Assembly: GCA_036399495.1 (NCBI GenBank)
Contig: DASWMZ010000224.1
Span: 1-64,000, forward strand
DNA length: 64,000 nucleotides
Direction of reading: 5' to 3'
Origin: Paradesertivirga sp036399495
GTDB taxonomy: Bacteria > Bacteroidota > Bacteroidia > Sphingobacteriales > Sphingobacteriaceae
Shown piece after piece: positions 42,758 to 51,344 of this stretch. The number at the start of each line of letters is the position of its first letter. Within the stretch, counting starts at the first letter, position 1. The notes under the pieces are model-generated. The model saw only the letters and a list, made by a program, of their open reading frames with translations, had not been told where the DNA came from and searched no databases. The translations under genes and the position numbers were made by a program.

Positions 42758-43426
42758 TTACTTGGTACGCCACAAAAGCCACCAGGGAACGGCGGGTGAA
42801 TCGTGGTGCTCGTAATGGTACCCAAAAAAATAGCAACTGAAAAAGGCTGTTAAGTGGTTTTTAGTTTGAGATCTTGAATAATGCTTGTTATCATGTTCGC
42901 CATGATGTGGTAGCCAGGTGCCGAAATAAAATAGCTGAAGTGTACTTAACAGCGATGGAATGATCCAGAACAACACCAGATTTACTTCTTCTATCCAAAA
43001 CTTAAGGATATTAAAAGTGATTGCCATGATTACTATCTGCCAAATGGAAAGATATTCTTTCATGAACTTGATGTACCATGAAACAAAATTACCGGCATGA
43101 TAATCCGGATCGTCTTCTGAGTGGACATGGCGATGGTGTTCGTGATGTTTTTGATATAATTTATTAAATGAAAAGGCGGCGTATAATGCCGTGCATAACT
43201 GGCCGATTAGCTGGTTTACATTGTTTGAAGGAGAAACTGTGCCGTGCATGGCATCGTGAGCAGTTATAAATAATCCGGTATAAAGATGCATCTGAACCAA
43301 CATCATTATATATACTGCAGGATTTGTAAACGAGAAATTCCAGTTAAGCAGGAGGTATAGCGAGATGACCCAAAGTGCGATGATGACAATAGCAATTAGT
43401 AAACCGGAGTGGGAATTGCTTTTCAT
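42758..43426 (-). CDS. crtW: Beta-carotene ketolase CrtW-like (membrane di-iron)
   Basis: Integral-membrane, fatty-acid-desaturase-type oxygenase that introduces a 4-keto group on a beta-ionone ring. The histidine boxes that bind the two irons are clear: HDAMH (57-61), HHEHHRH (94-100) and HYEHH (204-208). The surrounding FYFGTWLPH and PAVPWWLLW are CrtW-like rather than typical of lipid desaturases or CrtZ. 222 residues is slightly short. It sits 23 bases after ispH and close to the cruF-like gene, which supports a carotenoid role over lipid desaturation. Confidence 0.84.
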   Translation of the reverse strand: MKSNSHSGLLIAIVIIALWVISLYLLLNWNFSFTNPAVYIMMLVQMHLYTGLFITAHDAMHGTVSPSNNVNQLIGQLCTALYAAFSFNKLYQKHHEHHRHVHSEDDPDYHAGNFVSWYIKFMKEYLSIWQIVIMAITFNILKFWIEEVNLVLFWIIPSLLSTLQLFYFGTWLPHHGEHDNKHYSRSQTKNHLTAFFSCYFFGYHYEHHDSPAVPWWLLWRTK

Positions 43427-43449
43427 CTTCTTTTGTAATAGTCAGCGAT

Positions 43450-44298
43450 CTAGCTCGCTTCTAAAGCACTCTTCACTTTTTCCATTAACCACATTGGGGT
43501 TGATGTTGCACCGCAAATCCCAACCCTGTCGTTTACATCAAATGGAATTACTTGTAAATCCTCTACCTGAGAAATGAAATAGGTTTGTTCGTTATATGTT
43601 TTACATACGTCGAAAAGAACTTTTCCGTTGGATGACTTTTTTCCGGATACGAAAATTATCTTATCATAATTTTGTACGAATTTCTCCAGGTCGCCATAAC
43701 GATTAGAAACCTGGCGACAAATAGTATCATTCGCGTTGAGTTCGTATCCGCGTCTAATCAATTCGTCTTTAACCTGATAAAACTTATCAGTGCTTTTTGT
43801 GGTCTGGCTGTAAAGTGTAATTTTTTGTGGCAGATCAATGGTATCCAACTCGGCGATGTCCATAAATACTACCGCTTCATTATTAGTTTGACCTTGCAAG
43901 CCAATAACTTCTGCATGGCCATGCTTGCCAAAAATCAAAATCTTCTCATCATTATCGAAAGAGTTTTTGATTCTATTTTGAAGCTTTAACACAACCGGAC
44001 AAGAGGCATCAATTAAGGTGATGTTATTTTCTAAGGCCGTGCGATAGGTTTCTGGCGCTTCGCCGTGAGCGCGAATTAGAACTTTCTCGTGATGTAAATC
44101 TTTTAGATCATCGTGATTAATTATTCGCAAGCCCAATAATTTAAGCCTGTCCACTTCCTCATCATTATGAACAATGTCGCCAAGGCAATACAAATATCCA
44201 TCTTCCTGAAGAATTTCTTCTGCCATATCAATGGCGTAGACAACCCCAAAACAGAATCCGGAATCTTTATCAATTGTTACCTGAAGATTTTTACTCAT
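43450..44298 (-). CDS. ispH: 4-hydroxy-3-methylbut-2-enyl diphosphate reductase
   Basis: Last enzyme of the MEP pathway, reducing HMBPP to IPP and DMAPP with a 4Fe-4S cluster. The three cluster cysteines are C16 (SGFCFGV), C100 (IDASCPVV) and C194 (DTICRQVSNR). IRAHGEAPE and GICGATSTPMWL are further signatures. The ATG at 44298 is used; a TTG four codons upstream is unlikely. 282 residues is normal. Its place between the cruF-like and crtW genes ties IPP supply to carotenoid output. Confidence 0.94.
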   Translation of the reverse strand: MSKNLQVTIDKDSGFCFGVVYAIDMAEEILQEDGYLYCLGDIVHNDEEVDRLKLLGLRIINHDDLKDLHHEKVLIRAHGEAPETYRTALENNITLIDASCPVVLKLQNRIKNSFDNDEKILIFGKHGHAEVIGLQGQTNNEAVVFMDIAELDTIDLPQKITLYSQTTKSTDKFYQVKDELIRRGYELNANDTICRQVSNRYGDLEKFVQNYDKIIFVSGKKSSNGKVLFDVCKTYNEQTYFISQVEDLQVIPFDVNDRVGICGATSTPMWLMEKVKSALEAS

Positions 44299-44326
44299 AA
44301 CCTGATGCAAAAATAACTATTCTATT

Positions 44327-44965
44327 TTAAAGCACTTTCATGTTTAAAACGAAGAAAAAGACAAATTGTACAATAAATAGCACTATTGCGGCAAAATTAT
44401 TTTTTCTGAATTTGAGATGAAAAAACAAACGAAGTAGCGCATAGGAAAAAAGAAACCATCCAATGTAATTATGGAAGGGAACTTCCCGGCCTGCCCAGCT
44501 CCAGTAATCATATTTAATAGCTACAGGCTCAATAAAAAAATCGAGCACGGTAATTATAAAAGCACCAATTAAGGCTCTGGTGGTATGACTCTTAATCCCA
44601 AAGATCTTTAAAAATATCCCGGTCGAATAAATAACCAAAATCCAGTTTACACCAATAAGTATTGGGATATCGGCAAGTTTAGGGCCCAGAGTTGCACCGT
44701 AACGGTAATTCCCGAAAATTAATCCGGTGGTTACGCCTATAAATTCAATTAGAAAGCCGGCAAAAAACGCGACCAGTAAAAATGTCCAGAAAGCTTTGTT
44801 TTTATCTTCATGACTAATAAGCATCAACCCAAACATCAGCAATAGATGAAACGGAACTAGCTGCTTAAACTGGTTTGAATATTCGGGGCTTGTAAATCCT
44901 ATAAAACCCACGGTGAAAAACAAAACAACCAGAGAGGCACAGATTCCTGTTGATGAGATTTTCAT
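44327..44965 (-). CDS. cruF: CruF-like carotenoid 1',2'-hydratase (DUF422 family)
   Basis: Multi-spanning membrane protein of 212 residues and about six or seven helices. Landmarks are LIEFIGVTTGLIFGNYRYG and TLGPKLADIPILIGVNWIL, both characteristic of the DUF422/CruF carotenoid hydratase family. The enzyme hydrates the terminal psi end of gamma-carotene-type carotenoids, giving a tertiary hydroxyl that can be glycosylated. The true start is ATG 44965; codons further upstream translate a GAGAT repeat. It precedes ispH by 28 bases. Confidence 0.82.
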   Translation of the reverse strand: MKISSTGICASLVVLFFTVGFIGFTSPEYSNQFKQLVPFHLLLMFGLMLISHEDKNKAFWTFLLVAFFAGFLIEFIGVTTGLIFGNYRYGATLGPKLADIPILIGVNWILVIYSTGIFLKIFGIKSHTTRALIGAFIITVLDFFIEPVAIKYDYWSWAGREVPFHNYIGWFLFSYALLRLFFHLKFRKNNFAAIVLFIVQFVFFFVLNMKVL

Positions 44966-44969
44966 TAGA

Positions 44970-45004
44970 AAAGATATAAGATGTGAGATGTGAGATATGA
45001 GACC
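44970..45004 (-). repeat. GAGAT-type intergenic repeat upstream of the cruF-like gene
   Basis: aagatataagatgtgagatg followed by tgagatatgagac is a run of GAGATnT units in the 115-base spacer between the glycosyltransferase and cruF-like genes. Its reverse complement matches the ATCT-rich half of the element at 18228-18288. Confidence 0.55.
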
Positions 45005-45080
45005 TTGTATATTTTCATAGGACTTTCTATGTGTGATAAACAAAAAAATCTGAATAGGATCCTGTGCTCGCAATTAAGCA

Positions 45081-46172
45081 TTATGATTCAATAACCCGTC
45101 CCTTCCATTTTGTTTTTTTAGTGAGATGCTTCTTAATCGAGATAAATGATATCAGCACCAGCGAGAGCATTTGAAGCGGGTGGAGCAAAACATTTAAAAG
45201 CACATTTTGACCGCTTGCCAGCGAAATCATTATTCTTGTTAAAATTATTAAAGTTATAGCGAAAAACAATAACGAGTAATTGAGATAGAGCGCAATAAAA
45301 ATGGGACCAACAATAATTAACAACAAATAACATATCAAGCCCGCGATATTATATTTAAAGCCCGCCAGTAAATTTTTTCCAAAACCACTTAAGGCTTCGC
45401 GATAGCCGGCATACATCCTGCACTGGATATATCCGTTTGCTAATAAAGCTTCTGCGGGGTACTGGTAAGTTTTTACCAGACTCATTATTTCGATATCCTC
45501 CACTATCTTATCCTTTACCTGCGCATGCCAATGATGGCTATGATAAGACAATGCTTCAAACATCATAAACTGGCCACTTGCTGCCGATAAGGCAGGGCTT
45601 TTTGATAAGCGCACCATTCGCAAAGGCAACGTATTTAGAAGCAAGTAGTGCATCAATGGGATAACAAGCCTTTCGCCAAAAGTTACCATAACCTGATTGG
45701 TAAACAAACTCAAAAGCAGCAGCTTGCCTTGCTTTATTCTATTTACAGCATTATTAATAAGCCCATCGTTCACAATTTCATCGGCATCAAGAAACAATAA
45801 ATATTTCCCCTTTGCAACCTGGCTTAACTGGTGACAAGCGAAATTTTTCCCCAACCAGTTCTCGTTTAGCGGCTCGCCTTTTATCGCTTTAAATCTTGAA
45901 TCCGTTTTACAAAAATCAGATGCTACTTCATATGTTCTATCTGTAGAATCGTCATCTAACACGATTACTTCTATATTCTTATAATCTTGTAGTTTCAGCG
46001 ATTTTAAAAGATTTAAAATATTACTTTCCTCATCCCTCGCGGGAACAAGGACCGATACCAAATCTGTATGTATGATAGGGCTAGATGGGAGCTTAGGATT
46101 TGATATAAAGTTGAAAAGCGTAACAGCAAATCTCAAAATCAAAAAGAAGAAAACCACATAGAATATCAGCAT
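45081..46172 (-). CDS. Family 2 glycosyltransferase (CruC/CrtQ-like, carotenoid glycosylation)
   Basis: Membrane-bound GT2 enzyme of 363 residues. It has an N-terminal helix (about 1-20), a GT-A catalytic domain starting DLVSVLVPARDEESNI, the nucleotide-binding VLDDDSTDRT and KGKYLLFLDADEIVNDG. Three C-terminal membrane helices span about 270-345. This layout is that of carotenoid glycosyltransferases such as CruC or CrtQ. Next to an acyltransferase and a cruF-like gene, the likely substrate is a hydroxylated carotenoid. The substrate is inference from context. Confidence 0.75.
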   Translation of the reverse strand: MLIFYVVFFFLILRFAVTLFNFISNPKLPSSPIIHTDLVSVLVPARDEESNILNLLKSLKLQDYKNIEVIVLDDDSTDRTYEVASDFCKTDSRFKAIKGEPLNENWLGKNFACHQLSQVAKGKYLLFLDADEIVNDGLINNAVNRIKQGKLLLLSLFTNQVMVTFGERLVIPLMHYLLLNTLPLRMVRLSKSPALSAASGQFMMFEALSYHSHHWHAQVKDKIVEDIEIMSLVKTYQYPAEALLANGYIQCRMYAGYREALSGFGKNLLAGFKYNIAGLICYLLLIIVGPIFIALYLNYSLLFFAITLIILTRIMISLASGQNVLLNVLLHPLQMLSLVLISFISIKKHLTKKTKWKGRVIES

Positions 46173-46175
46173 TTA

Positions 46176-46787
46176 CTATACTGTAATGCGACTTTGCTGC
46201 TGCCGCGAGGTTTCGTAATGTTTGTTATACTCATTTTTGATTAACTGCAGGCTGGTAAATTCTGCACCCTCCCACAATTTTAAGTAACAGGAAACCGAAG
46301 GTTTTCGTTTAGCAAAAAAATCAATAAATGACGCTGCAAACAGATACTGAAAATTCTTTTTTGAAGAATTTATCAGGTTGATCAAACCCTTTTCAAAAAC
46401 AATGCTATCATTATGGTTTGAATAAAGCTTTCCTTGCGGGAAGATGAGAACCAGGTTTGCATTATCATTAAGCAATTCTCCTGCATATTCTAACGACTGA
46501 ATAAGGCTTTTCGAATTCTTCTTTACAGGAAAAGCGCCGAGGTGCTTTAAAAAAGAAACTTTTCTGTAATTCTCCTCGGTAACCATTACGTGGAATTTCT
46601 TTTTGAATATCCGTCTGTTAAGTTCAAATAGTAAAAAGCCATCCCACCAGGAAAAATGATTAGCTAATAATAACACCGAGCGATTATTGTCTACCGTGAT
46701 ATTGTTATAAGTGAGAGAGGCAAAATCTTTTTTAATGATTCTTTTGATATACCAGCTAAAGAACTTTTTTATGAACGAGTTACCCAT
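46176..46787 (-). CDS. PlsC-type acyltransferase (CruD-like)
   Basis: 203-residue LPLAT-family acyltransferase. The catalytic HX4D motif is NHFSWWDG near residue 42, followed by LGAFPVKKNSKS and FPQGKLYSN (the PEGTR-like substrate box). It is shorter than PlsC and lies three bases before the glycosyltransferase gene, so they are translated together. By analogy with Chlorobaculum CruC-CruD it may esterify the sugar of a carotenoid glycoside with a fatty acid. An ordinary lysophosphatidate acyltransferase role is the alternative. Confidence 0.75.
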   Translation of the reverse strand: MGNSFIKKFFSWYIKRIIKKDFASLTYNNITVDNNRSVLLLANHFSWWDGFLLFELNRRIFKKKFHVMVTEENYRKVSFLKHLGAFPVKKNSKSLIQSLEYAGELLNDNANLVLIFPQGKLYSNHNDSIVFEKGLINLINSSKKNFQYLFAASFIDFFAKRKPSVSCYLKLWEGAEFTSLQLIKNEYNKHYETSRQQQSRITV

Positions 46788-46809
46788 TTAGCAAAGTATC
46801 GATTTTAAA

Positions 46810-47526
46810 TCACTGAAACTCTTCAAACTTATCCCAAAAACCATCTTTAGGTAGTGGTGCGGAGATATCTACAGGCTCTTTCTTAACAGGATGAATAAAT
46901 TGTAGTCGCTTAGCGTGGAGGCAAATACTCTTTTTCAAACTCCCTCGGGGATATCCGTATTTATTGTCGCCTACAATCGGGCATCCTAAGGTTGAAAGCT
47001 GAACTCGAATTTGATGCGGGCGACCTGTTATCGGGTCTACTTCGATCAGGTAATAACCGTTTAATTCTCCTAGTAACTTGTAATTCAGCTCGGAGCGAAG
47101 GCTTCCTGCAACTTCATTATCATGGGCTTTGGTAACATTTTTTTGAGGATTCTTTACAAGCCAATGCACCAGGTTTCCAGTTTCGGGAACAGGTTTTTTC
47201 CGTACTACTGCCCAGTAGGTTTTATGCATTTCCCGCCCTTTGAACATGGCGTTAATCCTGTCAAGAGCCTTACTTGTTTTAGCGAAAAGAATTACGCCAC
47301 TCACAGGCCGGTCTATCCGGTGAACGACTCCGAGGAATGCGCCATTAGGTTTGTTATATTTCTTGGCTAAGTATTTTTTTACTTTTTCATCTAAAGATTC
47401 GTCGCCTGTGGTATCAACCTGTACAATATCTCCCGCACGCTTATTTATGGCGATCAGGTGGTTATCCTCATAAAGAACATCTTTATCGGTGATGTCTAAA
47501 CTGGTATAATGAAACTCATGCCTCAT
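46810..47526 (-). CDS. RluA-family pseudouridine synthase
   Basis: RNA modification enzyme of 238 residues converting uridine to pseudouridine. The catalytic motif is HRIDRPVSGVILFAKT, with the Asp in HRID near residue 74. DPITGRPHQIRVQLSTLGCP is the other RluA signature. No S4 RNA-binding domain precedes it, so it resembles RluA, RluC-short or TruC. The target position is not predictable. It lies nine bases after panB and 22 before the acyltransferase. Confidence 0.9.
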   Translation of the reverse strand: MRHEFHYTSLDITDKDVLYEDNHLIAINKRAGDIVQVDTTGDESLDEKVKKYLAKKYNKPNGAFLGVVHRIDRPVSGVILFAKTSKALDRINAMFKGREMHKTYWAVVRKKPVPETGNLVHWLVKNPQKNVTKAHDNEVAGSLRSELNYKLLGELNGYYLIEVDPITGRPHQIRVQLSTLGCPIVGDNKYGYPRGSLKKSICLHAKRLQFIHPVKKEPVDISAPLPKDGFWDKFEEFQ

Positions 47527-47535
47527 AAATAAAGG

Positions 47536-48351
47536 TTAGTACTGCTCCTTTTCACTGGGAAAATCATTGCTTTTCACATCAGTGATGTAGGATTTCACGG
47601 CGCTATTCATTTGATCATATAAATTAAGGTATTGACGAAGGAATCTCGGGCGAAAGCCCTTTGTCAAACCTACCATATCATGAACTACCAAAACCTGACC
47701 ATCGCAATCAGCACCCGCGCCAATTCCAATTGTGGGTATGCGAACAGATTTGGTTACTTCGGCTGCAAGCGCAGCAGGAATCTTTTCAAGTACTACGCCA
47801 AAACAGCCTGCATTTTCTAATGATAGAATATCGTCTTTCAGCTTTTGGGCTTCTTCTTCCTCTTTAGCTCTTACCGTATAAGTCCCGAATTTATAAATAG
47901 ATTGAGGCGTTAACCCCAAATGGCCCATTACCGGAATTCCGGCAATAATTATCCGTTCAATCGATTCCCTGATTTCTTCGCCGCCTTCCAATTTTACCGC
48001 GTGTGCGCCAGATTCTTTCATAATCCGGATGGCAGAATTTAAAGCCTCTTTTGAGTTTCCCTGATAAGATCCAAAAGGCAAATCGACTACAACCAATGCT
48101 CTGCGTGCAGCTCGCACTACCGAAGCTGCATGATATATCATTTGATCGAGCGTGATTGGCAAGGTTGTTTCGTGACCTGCCATTACATTAGAAGCAGAAT
48201 CCCCGACTAAAATCACATCAATACCGGCCTCATCAACAATCTTGGCCATCGAAAAATCGTATGAGGTTAGCATAGCGATCTTCTCACCTTTCAACTTCAT
48301 TTCTTGAAGCGTATTGGTAGTAATGCGTTTTATTTCCTTATGTACAGACAT
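47536..48351 (-). CDS. panB: 3-methyl-2-oxobutanoate hydroxymethyltransferase
   Basis: First committed step of pantothenate synthesis, adding a hydroxymethyl group from methylene-THF to alpha-ketoisovalerate. Start ATG 48351 (MSVHKEIKRITT). Metal-binding aspartates are in LVGDSASNVMAGH and VVDLPFGSYQ, and the catalytic Glu is in FGVVLEKIPAALA. MGHLGLTPQSIYKFG is a family landmark. 271 residues is normal. It heads a same-strand run of eight genes. Confidence 0.94.
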   Translation of the reverse strand: MSVHKEIKRITTNTLQEMKLKGEKIAMLTSYDFSMAKIVDEAGIDVILVGDSASNVMAGHETTLPITLDQMIYHAASVVRAARRALVVVDLPFGSYQGNSKEALNSAIRIMKESGAHAVKLEGGEEIRESIERIIIAGIPVMGHLGLTPQSIYKFGTYTVRAKEEEEAQKLKDDILSLENAGCFGVVLEKIPAALAAEVTKSVRIPTIGIGAGADCDGQVLVVHDMVGLTKGFRPRFLRQYLNLYDQMNSAVKSYITDVKSNDFPSEKEQY

Positions 48352-48438
48352 TGATATATATTCTACAAACAAATGTAGAAAGTAAAATCCAATCGGAAGT
48401 TTTTTTCGCTTTTATCCTGTATAAGCAGAGAAATTTTA

Positions 48439-48446
48439 TACTTTTG
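48439..48446 (+). promoter_or_regulatory. Candidate -7 element upstream of carA
   Basis: tacttttg fits TAnnTTTG. A ctg, one mismatch to the -33 TTG, lies 19 bases upstream. It would give a leader of about 155 bases before the carA ATG at 48608, containing a small hairpin (48496-48511) and a T-rich stretch. Confidence 0.4.
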
Positions 48447-48607
48447 TCCCTTGTGAAATTTGAAGTAAACTGCTTCACCCTGTTGCTCTCAGCAGCCGGA
48501 AATTCTTCCGGGAAAACCCAATTTTTTTATTTTTTTAATCCTCAACTAAATTCAAATCAGGAATTTAGGCTTAATACGAGTAAGAAATTTAACCAACATA
48601 TATCAAA

Positions 48608-49708
48608 ATGACATATTACACCAAATTGCCTGCGGTTTTATTGCTTGCTGACGGAACTGTTTATCATGGCAAAGCTGCTGGAAAAATTGGCACTACAACC
48701 GGTGAAATTTGCTTCAATACAGGCATGACCGGTTATCAGGAAATATTTACCGACCCTTCATATTTCGGCCAGATAATGGTGACCACCAATGCTCATATTG
48801 GCAATTATGGTGTGCATGATGAAGAAATCGAATCGGGTGATATTAAGATCGCCGGTTTGGTTTGTAAGAATTTCAACATCGCTTTTAGTAGAAAGCAATC
48901 TGATAAAACAATCCAGGATTATTTTCAGGAAGAAAATATAGTTGGCATTTCTGATGTTGACACACGATCACTGGTTCGCCACATACGTGATAAAGGTGCC
49001 ATGAATGCTATTATCTCTTCGGAGATTTTGGATATCGAAGAGTTAAAAGCGAAGCTTAAAGAAGTTCCATCGATGGATGGGCTTGAGCTTTCATCACAAG
49101 TGTCTACCAAAGAGCCTTACTTCTATGGGAATGAAAATGCTAAACACCGTGTAGCGGTTCTGGATCTGGGTGTGAAGAAAAACATTTTGCGCAATTTTGA
49201 GGATAGAGACGTTTACGTGAAAGTTTTTCCTGCCAAAACCACTTTCGAAGAAATGGAAAAATGGGGTGCAAATGGTTATTTCATCTCAAATGGCCCAGGA
49301 GATCCGGCAGCTATGCCTTATGCTGTAGAAACTGTCAAGAAAGCCTTAGCGGCTGATAAACCGCTATTCGGAATTTGTTTAGGCCACCAACTGCTGGCTT
49401 TGGCTAACGATATTAAAACGATGAAAATGTTTAACGGGCATCGTGGTTTAAATCATCCTGTTAAGAATATCATCATCAACCATTGCGAAGTCACTTCACA
49501 AAATCATGGCTTTGGAGTTGTTCCAGATGACGTAAAGAATTCTGATAAAGTGGAAATTACACACATGAATTTGAATGATAATTCTATTGAGGGAATCAGG
49601 GTGAAGAATAAAAAAGCGTTTTCTGTGCAGTATCACCCCGAATCTTCGCCGGGCCCACACGATTCACGGTATTTATTCGACCAATTTGTAACTTTCATGG
49701 AAGCATAG
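48608..49708 (+). CDS. carA: Carbamoyl-phosphate synthase small subunit
   Basis: Glutaminase subunit delivering ammonia to CarB for pyrimidine and arginine synthesis. The N-terminal CPSase domain has LADGTVYHGKA and FNTGMTGYQEIFTDPSY. The class I glutamine amidotransferase triad is C257 (GICLGHQ), H343 and E345 (QYHPESSPGP). 366 residues is standard. carB is not in the window; eno follows. The 256-base spacer before the gene is the longest in the window and holds a candidate promoter, a hairpin and a T tract. Confidence 0.95.
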   Translation: MTYYTKLPAVLLLADGTVYHGKAAGKIGTTTGEICFNTGMTGYQEIFTDPSYFGQIMVTTNAHIGNYGVHDEEIESGDIKIAGLVCKNFNIAFSRKQSDKTIQDYFQEENIVGISDVDTRSLVRHIRDKGAMNAIISSEILDIEELKAKLKEVPSMDGLELSSQVSTKEPYFYGNENAKHRVAVLDLGVKKNILRNFEDRDVYVKVFPAKTTFEEMEKWGANGYFISNGPGDPAAMPYAVETVKKALAADKPLFGICLGHQLLALANDIKTMKMFNGHRGLNHPVKNIIINHCEVTSQNHGFGVVPDDVKNSDKVEITHMNLNDNSIEGIRVKNKKAFSVQYHPESSPGPHDSRYLFDQFVTFMEA

Positions 49709-49717
49709 AGAATTAAC

Positions 49718-49744
49718 CCTCCCGAATAGAATCAGGAGGATTTT
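49718..49744 (+). terminator. Weak hairpin-plus-T-tract after carA
   Basis: cctcc (49718-49722) pairs with ggagg (49735-49739) across a 12-base loop and is followed by a run of four T. Short stem; possibly a terminator. Confidence 0.35.
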
Positions 49745-49778
49745 CTGAACAACCCACCAATATCGAAAAAAATGCTAA

Positions 49779-49810
49779 TTTTGCTAAAATATTCTTAGTG
49801 TGTACTTTAC
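49779..49810 (+). promoter_or_regulatory. Candidate promoter for eno
   Basis: ttttg (49779-49783) lies 19 bases before tactttac (49803-49810), close to the Bacteroidetes -33 TTG and -7 TAnnTTTG pair with two mismatches at the end of the -7. The eno ATG follows at 49847. Confidence 0.4.
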
Positions 49811-49846
49811 ACTAAGTTCATAATACAACAATAAAAAATTAATAGA

Positions 49847-51142
49847 ATGAGCATAATTTTAGACGTCCACGCCCGCCAGATACTTGATTCAAGAGGCAAC
49901 CCTACAATAGAAGTAGATGTAGTTACAGAAAATGGCATACTTGGTCGTGCCGCAGTACCTTCGGGTGCTTCTACCGGCATGCACGAAGCTGTAGAGCTTC
50001 GTGATAACGACAAAACAAAATATTTAGGTAAGGGCGTTTTAGAAGCAGTAAAAAATGTAAATGAAATTCTGGCTAAAGAATTGAAAGGATTAGATGTATT
50101 CGAACAAAATACTATCGATTCGATCATGCTTAAAGTAGACGGAACCGAAAATAAAGGCAAGATTGGTGCTAATGCGATTTTGGGTGTTTCTTTAGCAGTT
50201 GCTAAAGCTGCTGCCCAGGAAAGCCGCCAGCCGCTATATCGTTATATTGGTGGTGTTAACGCAAATACACTTCCTATTCCAATGATGAACATCGTAAACG
50301 GTGGCTCACATTCTGATGCGCCAATTGCATTTCAGGAATTTATGATTATGCCTGTAGGCGCTTCTTCCTTCTCCGAGGCATTACGTTGGGGAACTGAAGT
50401 TTTCCATAATCTAAAAAAGATTTTACACGATAGAGGTCTTTCTACCGCAGTTGGCGATGAAGGTGGCTTTGCACCCAAGTTTGATGGAACTGAAGATGCT
50501 GTTGAAACCATTATCAAGGCAATCGAAAAAGCGGGTTACAAAGCAGGTGAAGATATTTTCTTAGCGTTTGATTGTGCGGCATCTGAGTTTTACAAAGATG
50601 GTAAATACAACTATGCGAAATTTGAAGGCGCAGACGGTGCTATCCTCAGCAGCGCCGAACAGGTTGATTACCTTGTTCAATTAACTGAAAAATACCCTAT
50701 TATTTCTATCGAGGATGGTATGGACGAGAATGATTGGGATGGCTGGAAATTGTTAACTGAAAGAATCGGTTCGAAAGTTCAACTAGTTGGTGATGATTTA
50801 TTTGTTACCAATGTTACCCGACTTCAAACTGGTATTGATAAGAATATAGGCAACTCCATTCTCGTGAAGGTTAACCAGATCGGCTCTTTAACTGAAACAA
50901 TTAACGCTGTTTCTTTAGCGCAAACAAACGGTTACACTTCGGTTATGTCTCATCGTTCCGGTGAAACCGAAGATGTAACAATTGCTGATCTAGCTGTAGC
51001 ATTAAATTGCGGACAGATTAAAACAGGTTCTGCTTCACGTTCAGACAGGGTAGCAAAATATAATCAGTTACTCCGTATTGAAGAAGAATTAGGCGAGAAC
51101 GCAAAGTTTATCGGAAAAAACTTTAAGTTTTTGAAGAAGTAA
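49847..51142 (+). CDS. eno: Enolase
   Basis: Glycolytic conversion of 2-phosphoglycerate to phosphoenolpyruvate; also an RNA degradosome partner in some bacteria. It starts with the standard DVHARQILDSRGNPTIEVDV region. Other landmarks are AAVPSGASTGMHEA, VGDEGGFAPKFD, the metal and catalytic strand SIEDGMDENDWDGW, ILVKVNQIGSLTET and SHRSGETEDVTIADLAVAL. 431 residues is standard. A terminator follows. Confidence 0.97.
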   Translation: MSIILDVHARQILDSRGNPTIEVDVVTENGILGRAAVPSGASTGMHEAVELRDNDKTKYLGKGVLEAVKNVNEILAKELKGLDVFEQNTIDSIMLKVDGTENKGKIGANAILGVSLAVAKAAAQESRQPLYRYIGGVNANTLPIPMMNIVNGGSHSDAPIAFQEFMIMPVGASSFSEALRWGTEVFHNLKKILHDRGLSTAVGDEGGFAPKFDGTEDAVETIIKAIEKAGYKAGEDIFLAFDCAASEFYKDGKYNYAKFEGADGAILSSAEQVDYLVQLTEKYPIISIEDGMDENDWDGWKLLTERIGSKVQLVGDDLFVTNVTRLQTGIDKNIGNSILVKVNQIGSLTETINAVSLAQTNGYTSVMSHRSGETEDVTIADLAVALNCGQIKTGSASRSDRVAKYNQLLRIEEELGENAKFIGKNFKFLKK

Positions 51143-51161
51143 TCCCTTTTAAATACCTCAG

Positions 51162-51198
51162 AGCCTCAAATATCCAGCAAGATGTTTGAGGCTTTTTT
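51162..51198 (+). terminator. Intrinsic terminator after eno
   Basis: agcctcaaa (51162-51170) pairs perfectly with tttgaggct (51185-51193) around a 14-base loop, followed by tttttt. Confidence 0.85.
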
Positions 51199-51308
51199 GT
51201 GGCTTAATCAACAAGTATATCTCTCCAAAAGCCCAACAAAAATTGAGTTTTGGCGAGATATAAAAACAGGAAGTGCTTGATTATACAAATTAAGAGTAAT
51301 TTAAAGCG

Positions 51309-51338
51309 TTGCAAACCTTGCATATGTTTTTATATTTG
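51309..51338 (+). promoter_or_regulatory. Strong Bacteroidetes-type promoter for the FtsB/DivIC-like gene
   Basis: ttg (51309-51311) and tatatttg (51331-51338) match the -33 and -7 consensus with 19 bases between. Transcription should start about 51343-51346, right at the ATG at 51345, so the message would have almost no leader. This also excludes the longer in-frame start at 51309, which lies inside the promoter. Confidence 0.65.
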
Positions 51339-51344
51339 TATAAC

